NCBI GenBank assembly: GCA_903953805.1
Contig: CAJBLC010000134.1
Coordinates: 1 to 24,820 of the forward strand
Direction: 5' to 3'
From: an uncultured Actinomycetes bacterium
GTDB lineage: Bacteria; Actinomycetota; Actinomycetes; Nanopelagicales; Nanopelagicaceae
DNA: 24,820 bases
Part shown: piece by piece, positions 1 to 8,497 of the stretch
How the letters are laid out: each line of letters begins with the position of its first letter
Position numbering within the stretch: the first letter of the stretch is position 1
Notes under the pieces: model-generated
What the model saw: only the letters and a program-made list of their open reading frames with translations
Database searches by the model: none
Told to the model about the DNA's origin: nothing
Translations under genes and position numbers: made by a program

Positions 1-1
1 G

Positions 2-1234
2 CTCTGCATGGATCTTCGTTCAATGGTTCCGGATACCAAGATCTTCTTTGAATACTCACCAGAGTCATACACCGGTACTGAGTTGGAATTCGCGCTAGAG
101 GTTTGCGATGCCGTCAACGATATCTTCAAGCCAACTCCTGAACACAAGACAATTATTAATCTTCCAGCAACAGTCGAGATGGCAACGCCAAATGTCTACG
201 CAGATTCCATTGAGTGGATGCACCGCCATCTTAAATATCGCGACAGCGTTGTTCTCTCACTTCACCCACACAATGATCGTGGTACTGGAGTTGCTGCTGC
301 CGAACTTGGCTATCTTGCAGGTGCCGATCGTATTGAAGGAACGCTCTTTGGAAATGGTGAGCGCACTGGAAATGTCTGCCTTGTGACTCTTGGTTTGAAT
401 ATGTTTAGCCACGGAATTGATCCGCATATTGATTTCTCTAATATCGATGAGATCCGTCGCACCGTTGAATATTGCAACCAATTACGCGTACCTGAACGCC
501 ATCCGTACGGTGGCGATCTCGTCTTCACCGCATTCTCGGGCTCACACCAGGATGCGATTAAGAAGGGCTTCGACCATATGGCAGTGGATTCAGCGGCTGC
601 CGGCGTGCATATCGATCAACATACGTGGGCAGTTCCTTATCTACCGATCGATCCGAAGGATATTGGTCGCTCATACGAGGCTGTTATCCGCGTGAATAGC
701 CAGTCTGGTAAAGGTGGCGTCGCCTATTTGATGAAGAGCGAACATCAACTCGATCTTCCGCGCCGCTTACAGATTGAATTCAGTCAGGTAGTTCAAGCAA
801 AGACAGACCATGAAGGTGGCGAAGTAACTCCAGATGCGCTCTGGCAGATCTTTGAAGATGAATACCTTCCAGCAGATTCCAATAGTTGGGGTCGCTTCCG
901 ACTTAAAGGACTCAGCCAGTCATCTCATATGGATGAGGATGTAAAGCTCTCCGTTGATCTTGCCGACAATGGTCAGGTGGTTACCCTCTCTGGAACTGGA
1001 AATGGTCCGATCGCTGCCTTTGTTCACGTCATCTCTGGCCATACTGATAAGCAAGTTCGCGTCTTGGATTATTACGAGCATGCGCTCTCTGCAGGTGGCG
1101 ATGCGAAAGCCGCTGCCTACCTTGAGTGCGAAGTCGATGGCAAGACCTTCTGGGGTGTAGGCATCGACCCATCCACGACAACTGCGGCACTTAAAGCGGT
1201 CATTTCGGCGGTCAATCGGGCCCTTCGGAGCTAA
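2..1234 (+). CDS. leuA: 2-isopropylmalate synthase, 5'-truncated by window edge
   Basis: First committed step of leucine biosynthesis: condenses acetyl-CoA with 2-oxoisovalerate to 2-isopropylmalate in the cytoplasm. The frame is open through base 2, so the ATG at 8 is probably internal. About 150 N-terminal residues, including the start of the TIM barrel, lie outside the window. Counting from that ATG, the barrel part carries the metal-binding HPHND motif (His86 and His88) and GNGERTGN (about 116-123). After a linker, residues from about 285 to the end match the C-terminal LeuA allosteric domain that senses leucine in this family. The C-terminus ends normally at TAA. recO follows after 19 bases, the usual actinobacterial order leuA-recO-uppS. 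Function is certain; only the N-terminus is unknown. Confidence 0.96.
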   Translation, partial: LCMDLRSMVPDTKIFFEYSPESYTGTELEFALEVCDAVNDIFKPTPEHKTIINLPATVEMATPNVYADSIEWMHRHLKYRDSVVLSLHPHNDRGTGVAAAELGYLAGADRIEGTLFGNGERTGNVCLVTLGLNMFSHGIDPHIDFSNIDEIRRTVEYCNQLRVPERHPYGGDLVFTAFSGSHQDAIKKGFDHMAVDSAAAGVHIDQHTWAVPYLPIDPKDIGRSYEAVIRVNSQSGKGGVAYLMKSEHQLDLPRRLQIEFSQVVQAKTDHEGGEVTPDALWQIFEDEYLPADSNSWGRFRLKGLSQSSHMDEDVKLSVDLADNGQVVTLSGTGNGPIAAFVHVISGHTDKQVRVLDYYEHALSAGGDAKAAAYLECEVDGKTFWGVGIDPSTTTAALKAVISAVNRALRS

Positions 1235-1241
1235 TCACCAC

Positions 1242-1247
1242 TACCTT
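1242..1247 (+). promoter_or_regulatory. -10-like TACCTT, six bases before recO start
   Basis: TACCTT sits exactly six bases upstream of the GTG of recO, inside the 19-base gap after leuA. It is a weaker match to the -10 consensus than the others here, but has the same position. The bases between it and the start (CTGAGG) could instead serve as a poor, too-close Shine-Dalgarno, so this instance is ambiguous. Confidence 0.4.
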
Positions 1248-1253
1248 CTGAGG

Positions 1254-1985
1254 GTGGCGGTTTATCGAGATCAAGCGGTTGTGCTTCGAACCCAAAAATT
1301 GGGCGAGGCCGATCGCATCATCACGCTCTTAACGAGAGAGCATGGTCGGATCAAGGCAGTCGCTAAAGGCGTGCGCCGCACAAAGTCTCGATGGGGTGCA
1401 CGGCTAGAACCTACGAGCCATGTCGATCTCCAGCTCTACTCTGGAAAATCACTCGATACTGTCACGCAAGCTGTGAGTATTGAAAACTTCGGCGACCGTT
1501 TAAGTGAGAACTATCAACATTGGACTGTTGCAAATGCGATTCTCGAATCTGCCGAGCGTTTTACTCAAAATGAACATGAGCCGGCACTTCAGCAGTACTT
1601 GCTCTTGACCGGTGCACTGAAGGCGCTCACCTATGAAAGTTACGATCCATCAATGATTCTCGATGCCTACTTACTTCGATCACTCTCGGTTGCCGGTTAT
1701 GCGCCATCACTTTCTAACTGTTCTGTCTGTGATGAACCTGGACCTCATAAGTTCTTCTCTCTAGTCGGTGGTGGCTCGGTCTGTAATACCTGTAAACCAT
1801 CGGCCGCTCCAACACCCGCACCTGAATCACTTGAATTGATGGCAGCACTCTTATCGGGGGATTGGGAGGCGGCTAATCAATCTGAGCTACGCAATCGTCG
1901 CGAAGCTTCTGGGCTGATCGCTGCTTATCTGCAATGGCATCTAGAACGTGGGTTACGTTCCCTCCCATTAGTTGAGAGAATGTAA
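1254..1985 (+). CDS. recO: DNA repair protein RecO
   Basis: RecO works in the RecFOR pathway, helping load RecA onto SSB-coated single-stranded DNA. The 243-residue length is normal. The N-terminal OB fold (about 1-80) starts with the family pattern YRDQAVVLRTQKLGEADRII. The helical C-terminal domain holds a zinc-finger set Cys156, Cys159, Cys177, Cys180, the form found in Actinobacteria and many Firmicutes. The start is GTG, in phase with the conserved N-terminus, with no good Shine-Dalgarno. uppS begins two bases after the stop, so the two genes are very likely co-transcribed. Confidence 0.95.
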   Translation: MAVYRDQAVVLRTQKLGEADRIITLLTREHGRIKAVAKGVRRTKSRWGARLEPTSHVDLQLYSGKSLDTVTQAVSIENFGDRLSENYQHWTVANAILESAERFTQNEHEPALQQYLLLTGALKALTYESYDPSMILDAYLLRSLSVAGYAPSLSNCSVCDEPGPHKFFSLVGGGSVCNTCKPSAAPTPAPESLELMAALLSGDWEAANQSELRNRREASGLIAAYLQWHLERGLRSLPLVERM

Positions 1986-1987
1986 GT

Positions 1988-2758
1988 ATGGCTCGCCCCT
2001 CAAAAGTCACGCTGCCTTCGAAGCATCCATCGGGGGCGAAACCACCGCGCCTTAAAGCCGATCAGATTCCGGCGCATATTGCACTTGTCATGGATGGAAA
2101 CGGTCGATGGGCCAAGCAACGTGGGTTAGCCCGTACTGCTGGCCATGAGGCTGGGGAAGCATCACTTCTCGATGTCGTTCATGGCGCAATTGAAATTGGA
2201 GTGAAAGAGTTAAGTGCCTATGCATTCTCTACCGAGAATTGGCGACGTTCTCCTGAAGAAGTGAAGTTCTTGATGGGATTCAATCGAGATGTGATTCGAC
2301 GACGTCGCGATGAGATGAATGATTTAGGAGTTCGGATTCGTTGGGTTGGTCGTGAACAGCGCCTCTGGAAATCTGTCATCAATGAATTACAAGAGGCGGA
2401 AGAACTCACGAAGAATAATAAAGTTCTGACATTGAATATGTGCGTCAACTATGGTGGTAGAGCTGAGATTGTCGATGCGACCATTGCGATTGCTCAAGAG
2501 ATCGCTAAACGAAAGTTAAAGCCAGAGCAGATCACCGAAAAAATGCTGGGACGCCATCTTTACAACCCGGATATGCGCGATGTTGATCTTTTCTTGCGCT
2601 CTTCTGGCGAACAACGAACATCAAACTTTTTGCCGTGGCAGTCAGCCTATGCTGAGATGGTCTTCTTAGATGTCTTATGGCCAGATGTTGATCGACGCAC
2701 ACTCTGGCAGGCTATTGAGATCTATGCCGAACGCGAACGTAGGTTTGGCAAGGCGTAA
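1988..2758 (+). CDS. uppS: Isoprenyl transferase (cis-prenyl diphosphate synthase)
   Basis: Builds the cis-polyprenyl diphosphate chain that becomes the lipid carrier for peptidoglycan and other envelope glycans. Family signatures are all present: MDGNGRWA with catalytic Asp36, AFSTENW, a CVNYGGRAEI segment, and near the C-terminus LRSSGEQRTSNF followed by the WPD motif. Length 256 residues; the first 27 residues are a basic, proline-rich extension ahead of the conserved core. Starts two bases after recO, with GAGAGA upstream as a modest ribosome site. Product chain length (C50 versus C55) cannot be read from the sequence. Its last 37 bases overlap the 3' end of the BenE-type gene on the other strand. 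Confidence 0.95.
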   Translation: MARPSKVTLPSKHPSGAKPPRLKADQIPAHIALVMDGNGRWAKQRGLARTAGHEAGEASLLDVVHGAIEIGVKELSAYAFSTENWRRSPEEVKFLMGFNRDVIRRRRDEMNDLGVRIRWVGREQRLWKSVINELQEAEELTKNNKVLTLNMCVNYGGRAEIVDATIAIAQEIAKRKLKPEQITEKMLGRHLYNPDMRDVDLFLRSSGEQRTSNFLPWQSAYAEMVFLDVLWPDVDRRTLWQAIEIYAERERRFGKA

Positions 2759-3960
2759 AGGATCACACCAGCAACGAGGCCCCAGAATGGTGAGCCGAGT
2801 TGAAGTGGATGAAGTCCGCTGATCGTGACCAGGAGAGTTACAAGTGCGGCCTCGCGCCCTTTGTTCTCACTCAGCGATTCATGGAGTGAGGTAGCAAGAG
2901 CAGGAAAGAGCGCTAACCCGGCAAGGCCGGCAAGCATCGCCGCGGGTAGTGCGCTAAAGAGTGTGAGGATTGATGAGCCAACGATTCCTGCTGCGATATA
3001 GAAAATTCCAGTAACAACGCCAGATGTGTAACGAGTAGACCGATCTGGATCGGCATGTTCACCAACTGCAATGCTTGCGGTGATAGCAGATGTATTGACG
3101 CCACTATTGAGATATCCAGCACTGAGTAATGACATTACTCCTGATGTGACAAGTGAAGCGCTATGGGGAGCCTTATAACCATTCGTTTTGAGAACGGCAA
3201 ATCCGGGTGCAAATTGCGTTGCAAGCGTCAGAATGAACATTGGAAGCGCGAGGTTTATCAACGATCCAAAGGTGAAATGTGGACTGACCCACACAAGGTG
3301 AGTTATTCCAAAATGAGGTGCATGGAAATGCGCCTTGTGAGTCAGAACAGAGAGGAGAGTACCCACTGCGAGCACAGGAATAACGGGAGCTCGAAGTTTG
3401 AAAATACGAGCAAGGAAATATGCAAGCACCATAGCCGAGATCAACCATGGCTCGACGGTGAAGTTAACAAAAATATTCAATCCAAAACTGAAGAGCACAC
3501 CAGCCAGCATCGCCATCACAAGTTGATGTGGAATCACCTTCATAATCTTCGGCATCAATTTCAGCGCACCGACGATGATAAAGAGCACGGCAACGATGAT
3601 GTAAGAGGCGACCGCTTCTTCAATGGAGTGGCTCTTTAAACTAGTAACTAAGAGAACAATGGCTGCGGTCGATGTTGAACCGATCATCGGCATCCGATAT
3701 CGGAGCGAGAGATAAAGTCCAAAGAGTCCAGACATCGCCCATGAGGAACAGATCCAGGTAGCAGTCTGCTCTTTGGTGAAGTGGCCGGAATCAGCGGCTT
3801 GGAGCATGATCACAATCGGGCCTGTGGCGGCGACGAGTACAACGAGGAATCCGGAGATAAAGGCTGAGAATGAAAGGTCCTTGGGGAAATCGCGGGTGTT
3901 CTGCCAGAGCGCTTTGAGCGCTCCAACTTTCCGACTGCCCTTGTAGAGATCACTACTCAT
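2722..3960 (-). CDS. BenE-family benzoate/H+ symporter-like membrane protein
   Basis: A 412-residue polytopic inner-membrane protein with about 11-12 hydrophobic segments and the features of the BenE family: an early helix with GPIVIMLQAA, then GSTSTAAIVLL, AMLAGVLFSFGLNIF, and a late segment with SAGYLNSGVNTSAITASIAVGE. BenE proteins import benzoate with protons, but many members have untested substrates and no aromatic catabolic genes are nearby, so the substrate is open. The ATG is six bases after a TAGAAT box and has no Shine-Dalgarno. It is divergent from glyS and runs convergently into uppS with a 37-base overlap and no visible terminator. Confidence 0.85.
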   Translation of the reverse strand: MSSDLYKGSRKVGALKALWQNTRDFPKDLSFSAFISGFLVVLVAATGPIVIMLQAADSGHFTKEQTATWICSSWAMSGLFGLYLSLRYRMPMIGSTSTAAIVLLVTSLKSHSIEEAVASYIIVAVLFIIVGALKLMPKIMKVIPHQLVMAMLAGVLFSFGLNIFVNFTVEPWLISAMVLAYFLARIFKLRAPVIPVLAVGTLLSVLTHKAHFHAPHFGITHLVWVSPHFTFGSLINLALPMFILTLATQFAPGFAVLKTNGYKAPHSASLVTSGVMSLLSAGYLNSGVNTSAITASIAVGEHADPDRSTRYTSGVVTGIFYIAAGIVGSSILTLFSALPAAMLAGLAGLALFPALATSLHESLSENKGREAALVTLLVTISGLHPLQLGSPFWGLVAGVILYALPNLRSRSA

Positions 3961-3966
3961 CTGGCG

Positions 3967-3972
3967 ATTCTA
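3967..3972 (-). promoter_or_regulatory. -10 box TAGAAT of BenE gene, leaderless layout
   Basis: On the minus strand TAGAAT is followed by six bases (CGCCAG) and then the ATG at 3960. A transcript initiating 6-7 bases after the box would start on the start codon. No good -35 is visible 16-18 bases upstream. Confidence 0.6.
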
Positions 3973-3987
3973 CGGGTGGATTACAGG

Positions 3988-3993
3988 TAAAAT
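3988..3993 (+). promoter_or_regulatory. Probable -10 box (TAAAAT) for glyS
   Basis: TAAAAT is the best -10 match in the 93-base space between the divergent BenE gene and glyS. It predicts a leader of about 50 bases, which contains a small hairpin (CTTGC at 4001-4005 with GCAAG at 4011-4015) and ends in a strong Shine-Dalgarno. No convincing -35 is seen. Confidence 0.4.
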
Positions 3994-4039
3994 TGGCAGC
4001 CTTGCAGCCCGCAAGATCAGTACAAGCCGACAGCCAGCC

Positions 4040-4046
4040 GGAGGAG
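4040..4046 (+). promoter_or_regulatory. Strong ribosome binding site of glyS
   Basis: GGAGGAG lies seven bases before the ATG at 4054 and fixes the start. It marks glyS as one of the few leadered genes in this window, in contrast to its leaderless divergent neighbour. Confidence 0.8.
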
Positions 4047-4053
4047 AAAATCA

Positions 4054-5433
4054 ATGGCCGCAGATCGTTTAGAGACAATTGTAAGTTTGGCTAAGCGCCG
4101 TGGATTCGTATATCCATCATCAGAGATTTATGGCGGATTGCGCGCCTCATGGGATTACGGCCCACTCGGAGTCGAGCTCAAGAACAATGTGAAGCGTCAA
4201 TGGTGGCGCTCAATGGTTCAGGGTCGCGAAGATGTTGTTGGCCTGGATTCATGTGTGATCTTGGCTCGCGAAGTCTGGGAAGCATCTGGCCACGTAGAGA
4301 CTTTTACCGATCCGCTCACTGAATGTACTGAGTGCCATAAGCGCTATCGCGCCGATCATCTCGAAGAAGCATTTGAAGCGAAGAATGGCCGCCTGCCATC
4401 AAGCATGGACGAAGTAAATTGCCCAAATTGCGGCAACAAGGGAAAGTTCACACAACCAAAGCAATTCTCTGGCTTGCTCAAGACCTATCTTGGTGCAGTC
4501 GAAGATGAAAGTGGACTTGCTTATCTTCGCCCTGAGACTGCGCAGGGAATCTTTATTAACTTCGACAACGTGGCTCAGACTTCACGTAAGAAGCCACCCT
4601 TTGGTATCGGTCAGATCGGAAAATCATTCCGAAACGAGATCACACCTGGAAACTTTATCTTCCGTACTCGTGAATTTGAACAGATGGAGATGGAGTTCTT
4701 CGTCGTTCCCGGAACTGATGAAGAGTGGCATCAATATTGGATTGATACTCGTTTAGATTGGTATAAGAATCTCGGCATCAACCCAGATCGCCTTCGCCTC
4801 TTCGAGCATCCAAAAGAGAAGCTCTCACATTATTCAAAGCGCACCGTTGATATTGAATATAAATTTGAATTCAATGGAACTGAGTGGGGCGAACTCGAAG
4901 GTATTGCTAGCCGTACCGACTTTGACCTTAAAGCTCATGGTGCAGCATCTGGCAAGGATCTCTCATGGTTTGATCAGGAGAAGAATGAACGTTGGGTTCC
5001 TTACGTTATTGAGCCTGCAGCAGGTGTAGATCGCTGCACATTGACCTTCATGATGGATGCCTTCACTGAAGATGAAGCGCCAAATTCAAAGGGTGAGATG
5101 GAGAAGCGTGCCGTGATGAAGCTTGATCACCGCCTGGCTCCGATTAAGGCCGCCGTTCTTCCACTTTCACGTAACGCTGATCTCTCGCCAAAGGCGCGCG
5201 ATCTGGCAGCGCAGTTACGCCAAAACTGGAACGTTGATTTCGATGATGCCGGTGCTATCGGTCGCCGCTATCGCCGCCAGGATGAAATTGGTACGCCATA
5301 TTGCATCACCATCGACTTTGAGACCCTCGAAGATAACGCAGTCACAATTCGCGATCGTGACACGATGGCGCAGGAGCGAATCGGTATCGACAGCGTTCAG
5401 GCGTGGCTCGCACCGCGCTTGCTCGGGTGCTAA
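4054..5433 (+). CDS. glyS: Glycyl-tRNA synthetase, alpha2 (class IIA) type
   Basis: Charges tRNA-Gly with glycine using ATP. This is the single-chain homodimeric form, as in Actinobacteria, not the alpha2beta2 form. Visible features: N-terminal RRGFVYPSSEIYGG; a CTEC/CPNC zinc-type pair in the insertion (about residues 90-130); class II motif 2 in FRNEITPGNFIFRTREFEQ; motif 3 around EPAAGVDRCTLTFM; and the C-terminal anticodon-binding domain from about residue 355. Length 459 is typical. Start is set by the GGAGGAG site. The last 31 bases overlap the longest possible dusB reading frame. Confidence 0.97.
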   Translation: MAADRLETIVSLAKRRGFVYPSSEIYGGLRASWDYGPLGVELKNNVKRQWWRSMVQGREDVVGLDSCVILAREVWEASGHVETFTDPLTECTECHKRYRADHLEEAFEAKNGRLPSSMDEVNCPNCGNKGKFTQPKQFSGLLKTYLGAVEDESGLAYLRPETAQGIFINFDNVAQTSRKKPPFGIGQIGKSFRNEITPGNFIFRTREFEQMEMEFFVVPGTDEEWHQYWIDTRLDWYKNLGINPDRLRLFEHPKEKLSHYSKRTVDIEYKFEFNGTEWGELEGIASRTDFDLKAHGAASGKDLSWFDQEKNERWVPYVIEPAAGVDRCTLTFMMDAFTEDEAPNSKGEMEKRAVMKLDHRLAPIKAAVLPLSRNADLSPKARDLAAQLRQNWNVDFDDAGAIGRRYRRQDEIGTPYCITIDFETLEDNAVTIRDRDTMAQERIGIDSVQAWLAPRLLGC

Positions 5434-6593
5434 CTCAATCCGCACCACTTCGCTTGCCCATCGCTAATGGGGGCTTTGCAAATAACGAGGTGGTGTTAGA
5501 GACACCAGTCGTGCTTGCCCCTATGGCGGGAATTACCAACTCTGCCTTCAGAACGCTCTGCCGCGAACAAGGTGCGGGTCTATTTGTCTCAGAAATGGTG
5601 ACAGCTCGTGCGCTGATTGAGCGACATCCCGAGACGCTGCGACTGATCACACCAGGCAAAGGTGAATCACCTCGATCGGTCCAGCTCTATGCAGTCGATC
5701 CGAACGTCGTTGGTAAAGCAATCACCATGTTGATGGAAGAGAACTTGGCCGATCACATTGATCTCAACTTTGGTTGCCCAGTTCCCAAAGTCACACGCCG
5801 CGGCGGGGGAGCTGCCCTTCCTTACAAACGCCGCCTCTTTGAAAATATTGTGAAGGCGTCGGTTGATGCTGCGAAACCATATGGTGTTCCAGTCACAGTA
5901 AAGATGCGAGTAGGAATTGATAGTGATCACCACACCTATCTCGATGCAGCGATGGCGGCAGCTCGAGCAGGAGTTGCTTGGGTCGCGTTGCATGCTCGTA
6001 CGGCAGAGCAGATGTATGACGGTGAGGCGGATTGGTCGAAGATTGCAACGCTGGTTGAACATTTAAATCCAACTGGTGTTCCTGTTTTGGGTAATGGTGA
6101 TATCTGGACCGGCGATGACGGTGCACGAATGATGGCTGAGACCGGTTGCGCAGGTGTCGTCGTAGGTCGAGGTTGCCTCGGTCGTCCTTGGTTGTTCGCC
6201 GATCTGGTGCGCGCGATGAATGGCGACTCTACAAAGTCTGAACCAACGCTCTTTGAAGTTCGCGATGTGATTATTCGCCATGGGCATCTGCTCGTCGAGT
6301 TCTTTGAGGCTGAAGGTCGCGCCATGCGAGATCTTCGTAAACATATGGCCTGGTATCTCAAGGGCTTCACCGTTCCACGTGAGATTCGTGCCTCACTGGG
6401 CATGGTGGCATCACTCGGCGAGCTGGAATATCTCCTCAGCCAACTCGATGATCAGCCATATCCCACTCAAGTTTCAGAGGGTCCTCGTGGTCGAAAATCA
6501 CATGGCCGAACACCAACTCTCCCGGATGGTTGGCTAAACGATCCTGATGAGATTCCTGCGATCACCATCGATGATTCGGTATCTGGCGGATGA
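5403..6593 (+). CDS. dusB: tRNA-dihydrouridine synthase (DusB-like)
   Basis: FMN-dependent reductase that makes dihydrouridine in tRNA D-loops. The TIM barrel shows PVVLAPMAGITN at the FMN site, VQLYA, HIDLNFGCPVPKV with the catalytic Cys (residue 125 from this start), KMRVG, ALHARTAEQMY, and GNGDIW followed by GVVVGRGCLGRPW. A helical C-terminal domain follows. The start is uncertain: GTG 5403 gives the longest frame, overlapping glyS by 31 bases, but in-frame GTG 5427, TTG 5454 and GTG 5490 all keep the fold intact, and none has a clear ribosome site. Translational coupling to glyS is likely. The last 40 residues are an acidic, Pro-rich tail. Overlaps the next gene by ATGA. Confidence 0.93.
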   Translation: MARTALARVLTQSAPLRLPIANGGFANNEVVLETPVVLAPMAGITNSAFRTLCREQGAGLFVSEMVTARALIERHPETLRLITPGKGESPRSVQLYAVDPNVVGKAITMLMEENLADHIDLNFGCPVPKVTRRGGGAALPYKRRLFENIVKASVDAAKPYGVPVTVKMRVGIDSDHHTYLDAAMAAARAGVAWVALHARTAEQMYDGEADWSKIATLVEHLNPTGVPVLGNGDIWTGDDGARMMAETGCAGVVVGRGCLGRPWLFADLVRAMNGDSTKSEPTLFEVRDVIIRHGHLLVEFFEAEGRAMRDLRKHMAWYLKGFTVPREIRASLGMVASLGELEYLLSQLDDQPYPTQVSEGPRGRKSHGRTPTLPDGWLNDPDEIPAITIDDSVSGG

Positions 6594-7219
6594 TTCTTCT
6601 CTTTCGAATATTCAGAAGGCTCTTCACCTTTCTTCTCTTACTGGCGATCATTGTGCCTGGATATTTTATGTATTCCATCTGGAATGAAGGGCATCAAGCA
6701 AAGCCCGTTAAGAGTGATGCGATTGTTATTTTAGGTGCCGCTCAATACAACGGAGTTCCCTCCGATATCCTCCAAGCTCGCATTGATAAGGCAGCAGAAG
6801 TTTTCCATCAAGGTCTCGCTAGAAAAATCATTACCGTTGGTGGAAATGCGAAGGGCGATAATTACACCGAAGCTGGCGCGAGCAAGATCACGCTGTTGCA
6901 AGATCGGGTCGCAAAGAGCGTGCTCGCATCGATTCCAGTTGGCCGAGATACATTGAGCAGTACCGTTGCATATGTGAATTATCTGCATGCTCACAAATAC
7001 GCTTCGATTATTATCGTGACCGATCCTTATCACTGCTACCGAGCTGAGGCCGAAGCGAAGGATCTCGGAATCTCAGCCTCCTGTGCACCAACAACAACGG
7101 GGCCAGCATCGGTAAAGAGCGCAGGCTGGCGATATATCGTGCGCGAAACCGGCGCATTTCTCGCTTACAAGAGCGTTGGGCAATTTGGAATTCATCTCAC
7201 TGACCAGGTGAAGAAGTAG
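6590..7219 (+). CDS. DUF218/YdcF-SanA-like membrane-anchored protein
   Basis: A 209-residue protein with an N-terminal membrane anchor (about residues 8-28) and a DUF218 domain. Recognisable DUF218 features are SDAIVILGAAQYNG, a segment around DKAAEVFHQGLARKIITVGG, a TLSSTVAYVNYL-like region and IIIVTDPYHCYRAEAEAKDLG. In E. coli, SanA of this family affects envelope permeability to vancomycin and ElyC affects the undecaprenyl-phosphate cycle, but no reaction is established for this subgroup. Starts inside the dusB stop (ATGA), so it is translationally coupled. The stop TAG is 12 bases before dgt. Confidence 0.82.
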   Translation: MILLFRIFRRLFTFLLLLAIIVPGYFMYSIWNEGHQAKPVKSDAIVILGAAQYNGVPSDILQARIDKAAEVFHQGLARKIITVGGNAKGDNYTEAGASKITLLQDRVAKSVLASIPVGRDTLSSTVAYVNYLHAHKYASIIIVTDPYHCYRAEAEAKDLGISASCAPTTTGPASVKSAGWRYIVRETGAFLAYKSVGQFGIHLTDQVKK

Positions 7220-7231
7220 AGTTGATCCACC

Positions 7232-8473
7232 ATGGTCCTTCGCGCAGCTGATGAACATAGCGGGTACACCGCTTCCGATCGAGAGCGCTTCCTCGATGAA
7301 CCAGCAAAACGTGGTGGACGAACGGAATTCGCTCGCGACCGCGCCCGCATCATCCACTCATTTGCACTCCGTCGCCTAGCTGCAAAGACTCAAGTAGAAG
7401 TTCCTTGGGCATCAGATTTTCCGCGCACCCGACTCTCTCACTCACTTGAGTGTGCACAGGTTGGTCGAGAACTCGGTGAAGCACTTGGCGCCGATCCAGA
7501 TCTCATGGAGGGCGCATGTCTTGCCCACGATTTGGGCCATCCACCATTTGGTCACAACGGTGAAGATGCTCTCAATGAACTCTCCGGCGCGGCGGGTGGC
7601 TTTGAAGGAAATGCTCAATCACTTCGATTGCTCATTCGACTAGAAGCAAAGACGGTAGATGAGAATGGAAATTCGGTCGGACTTAATCTGACACGAGCAT
7701 CACTCGATGCGGCAACGAAATATCCCTGGCCGCGTGCAATAAACACCAGAAAATTTGGTGTCTACGACGATGATCTAGAAATCTTCCACTGGATTCGCCG
7801 CGGAGCTCCAGAAGGTCGGCAATCGATGGAAGCACAGATCATGGATTGGTCTGATGATGTTGCTTACTCTGTACATGATCTTGAAGATGCCATCGTCTCC
7901 GGACAGGTAAAACTCGAAGGACTACAACGGGATATCTCACAACTCTTTTCGATGGCAAAGAGTGGCTATCTTCCGGATATCACTGAGGAAGAAGCTCAAA
8001 GCGCACTCCTCAAGTTGCAATCGCTTTCATGCTGGCCACTTCACTATGACGGATCGCATCGGAATCTTGCTCGCTTGAAGGATCTCGCCTCTCAATTAAT
8101 TGGACGCTTTGCATTGGCGGCAGAGTCAGCGACTCGCGATCAATTCGGTGATGGAAATCTGACCCGTTATAACTCCAACCTCGTGGTTCCTCGAGAGCAA
8201 CGAGTTGAGGTCGCACTCCTTAAGGCGATGGCTGGCCACTATGTCATTGGCGCTGAAAGTTCACAGAAGCGCTATGCAGAACAGCAAATTTTGATTAAAG
8301 AACTTGTGGAGATGGTTCTTGCAGGCGGCGAAAGCGCGCTTGAAAGCTTCTTTATTGAAGATTGGCACAGAGCTGGCAGCGAGAAGGAACGACTTCGCGT
8401 CGCTATAGACCAAATCGCCTCACTGACTGACCCTGGAGCGTATGCCCTCCACGCCAAACTCTCTCAGAGGTAA
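7232..8473 (+). CDS. dgt: dGTP triphosphohydrolase-like HD-domain protein
   Basis: Dgt proteins cleave dGTP (or other dNTPs) to the nucleoside and triphosphate, adjusting dNTP pools. The HD metal set is present: His70 in RLSHSLECAQ, His99-Asp100 in HDLGHPPFGHNGE, and Asp208/209 in DWSDDVAYSVHDLED. The N-terminal RTEFARDRARIIHSFALRRL is diagnostic of the family. At 413 residues it belongs to the shorter type 2 form often placed before dnaG in Actinobacteria. TAGAGT at 7217-7222 lies nine bases before the ATG, a looser version of the promoter layout seen elsewhere here; AGAG could also act as a weak ribosome site. Confidence 0.92.
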   Translation: MVLRAADEHSGYTASDRERFLDEPAKRGGRTEFARDRARIIHSFALRRLAAKTQVEVPWASDFPRTRLSHSLECAQVGRELGEALGADPDLMEGACLAHDLGHPPFGHNGEDALNELSGAAGGFEGNAQSLRLLIRLEAKTVDENGNSVGLNLTRASLDAATKYPWPRAINTRKFGVYDDDLEIFHWIRRGAPEGRQSMEAQIMDWSDDVAYSVHDLEDAIVSGQVKLEGLQRDISQLFSMAKSGYLPDITEEEAQSALLKLQSLSCWPLHYDGSHRNLARLKDLASQLIGRFALAAESATRDQFGDGNLTRYNSNLVVPREQRVEVALLKAMAGHYVIGAESSQKRYAEQQILIKELVEMVLAGGESALESFFIEDWHRAGSEKERLRVAIDQIASLTDPGAYALHAKLSQR

Positions 8474-8485
8474 AGAATCCCAAGA

Positions 8486-8491
8486 TAGGAT
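8486..8491 (+). promoter_or_regulatory. -10 box TAGGAT of dnaG, leaderless layout
   Basis: TAGGAT followed by six bases (AGAGAT) and the dnaG ATG at 8498, in the 24-base gap after dgt. It suggests dnaG has its own promoter although it follows dgt closely. GGAT/AGAG could alternatively be read as a weak Shine-Dalgarno. Confidence 0.5.
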
Positions 8492-8497
8492 AGAGAT

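Noticed and set aside
3163..3639. 158-residue open frame on + inside the BenE-type gene
   Set aside because: It is antisense to a clearly conserved membrane protein, has a charge-rich composition with no family pattern, and no ribosome site or promoter layout.
3994..4039. Riboswitch or T-box in the glyS leader
   Set aside because: The leader is only about 50 bases, with a five-pair hairpin and no terminator or T-box core sequence.
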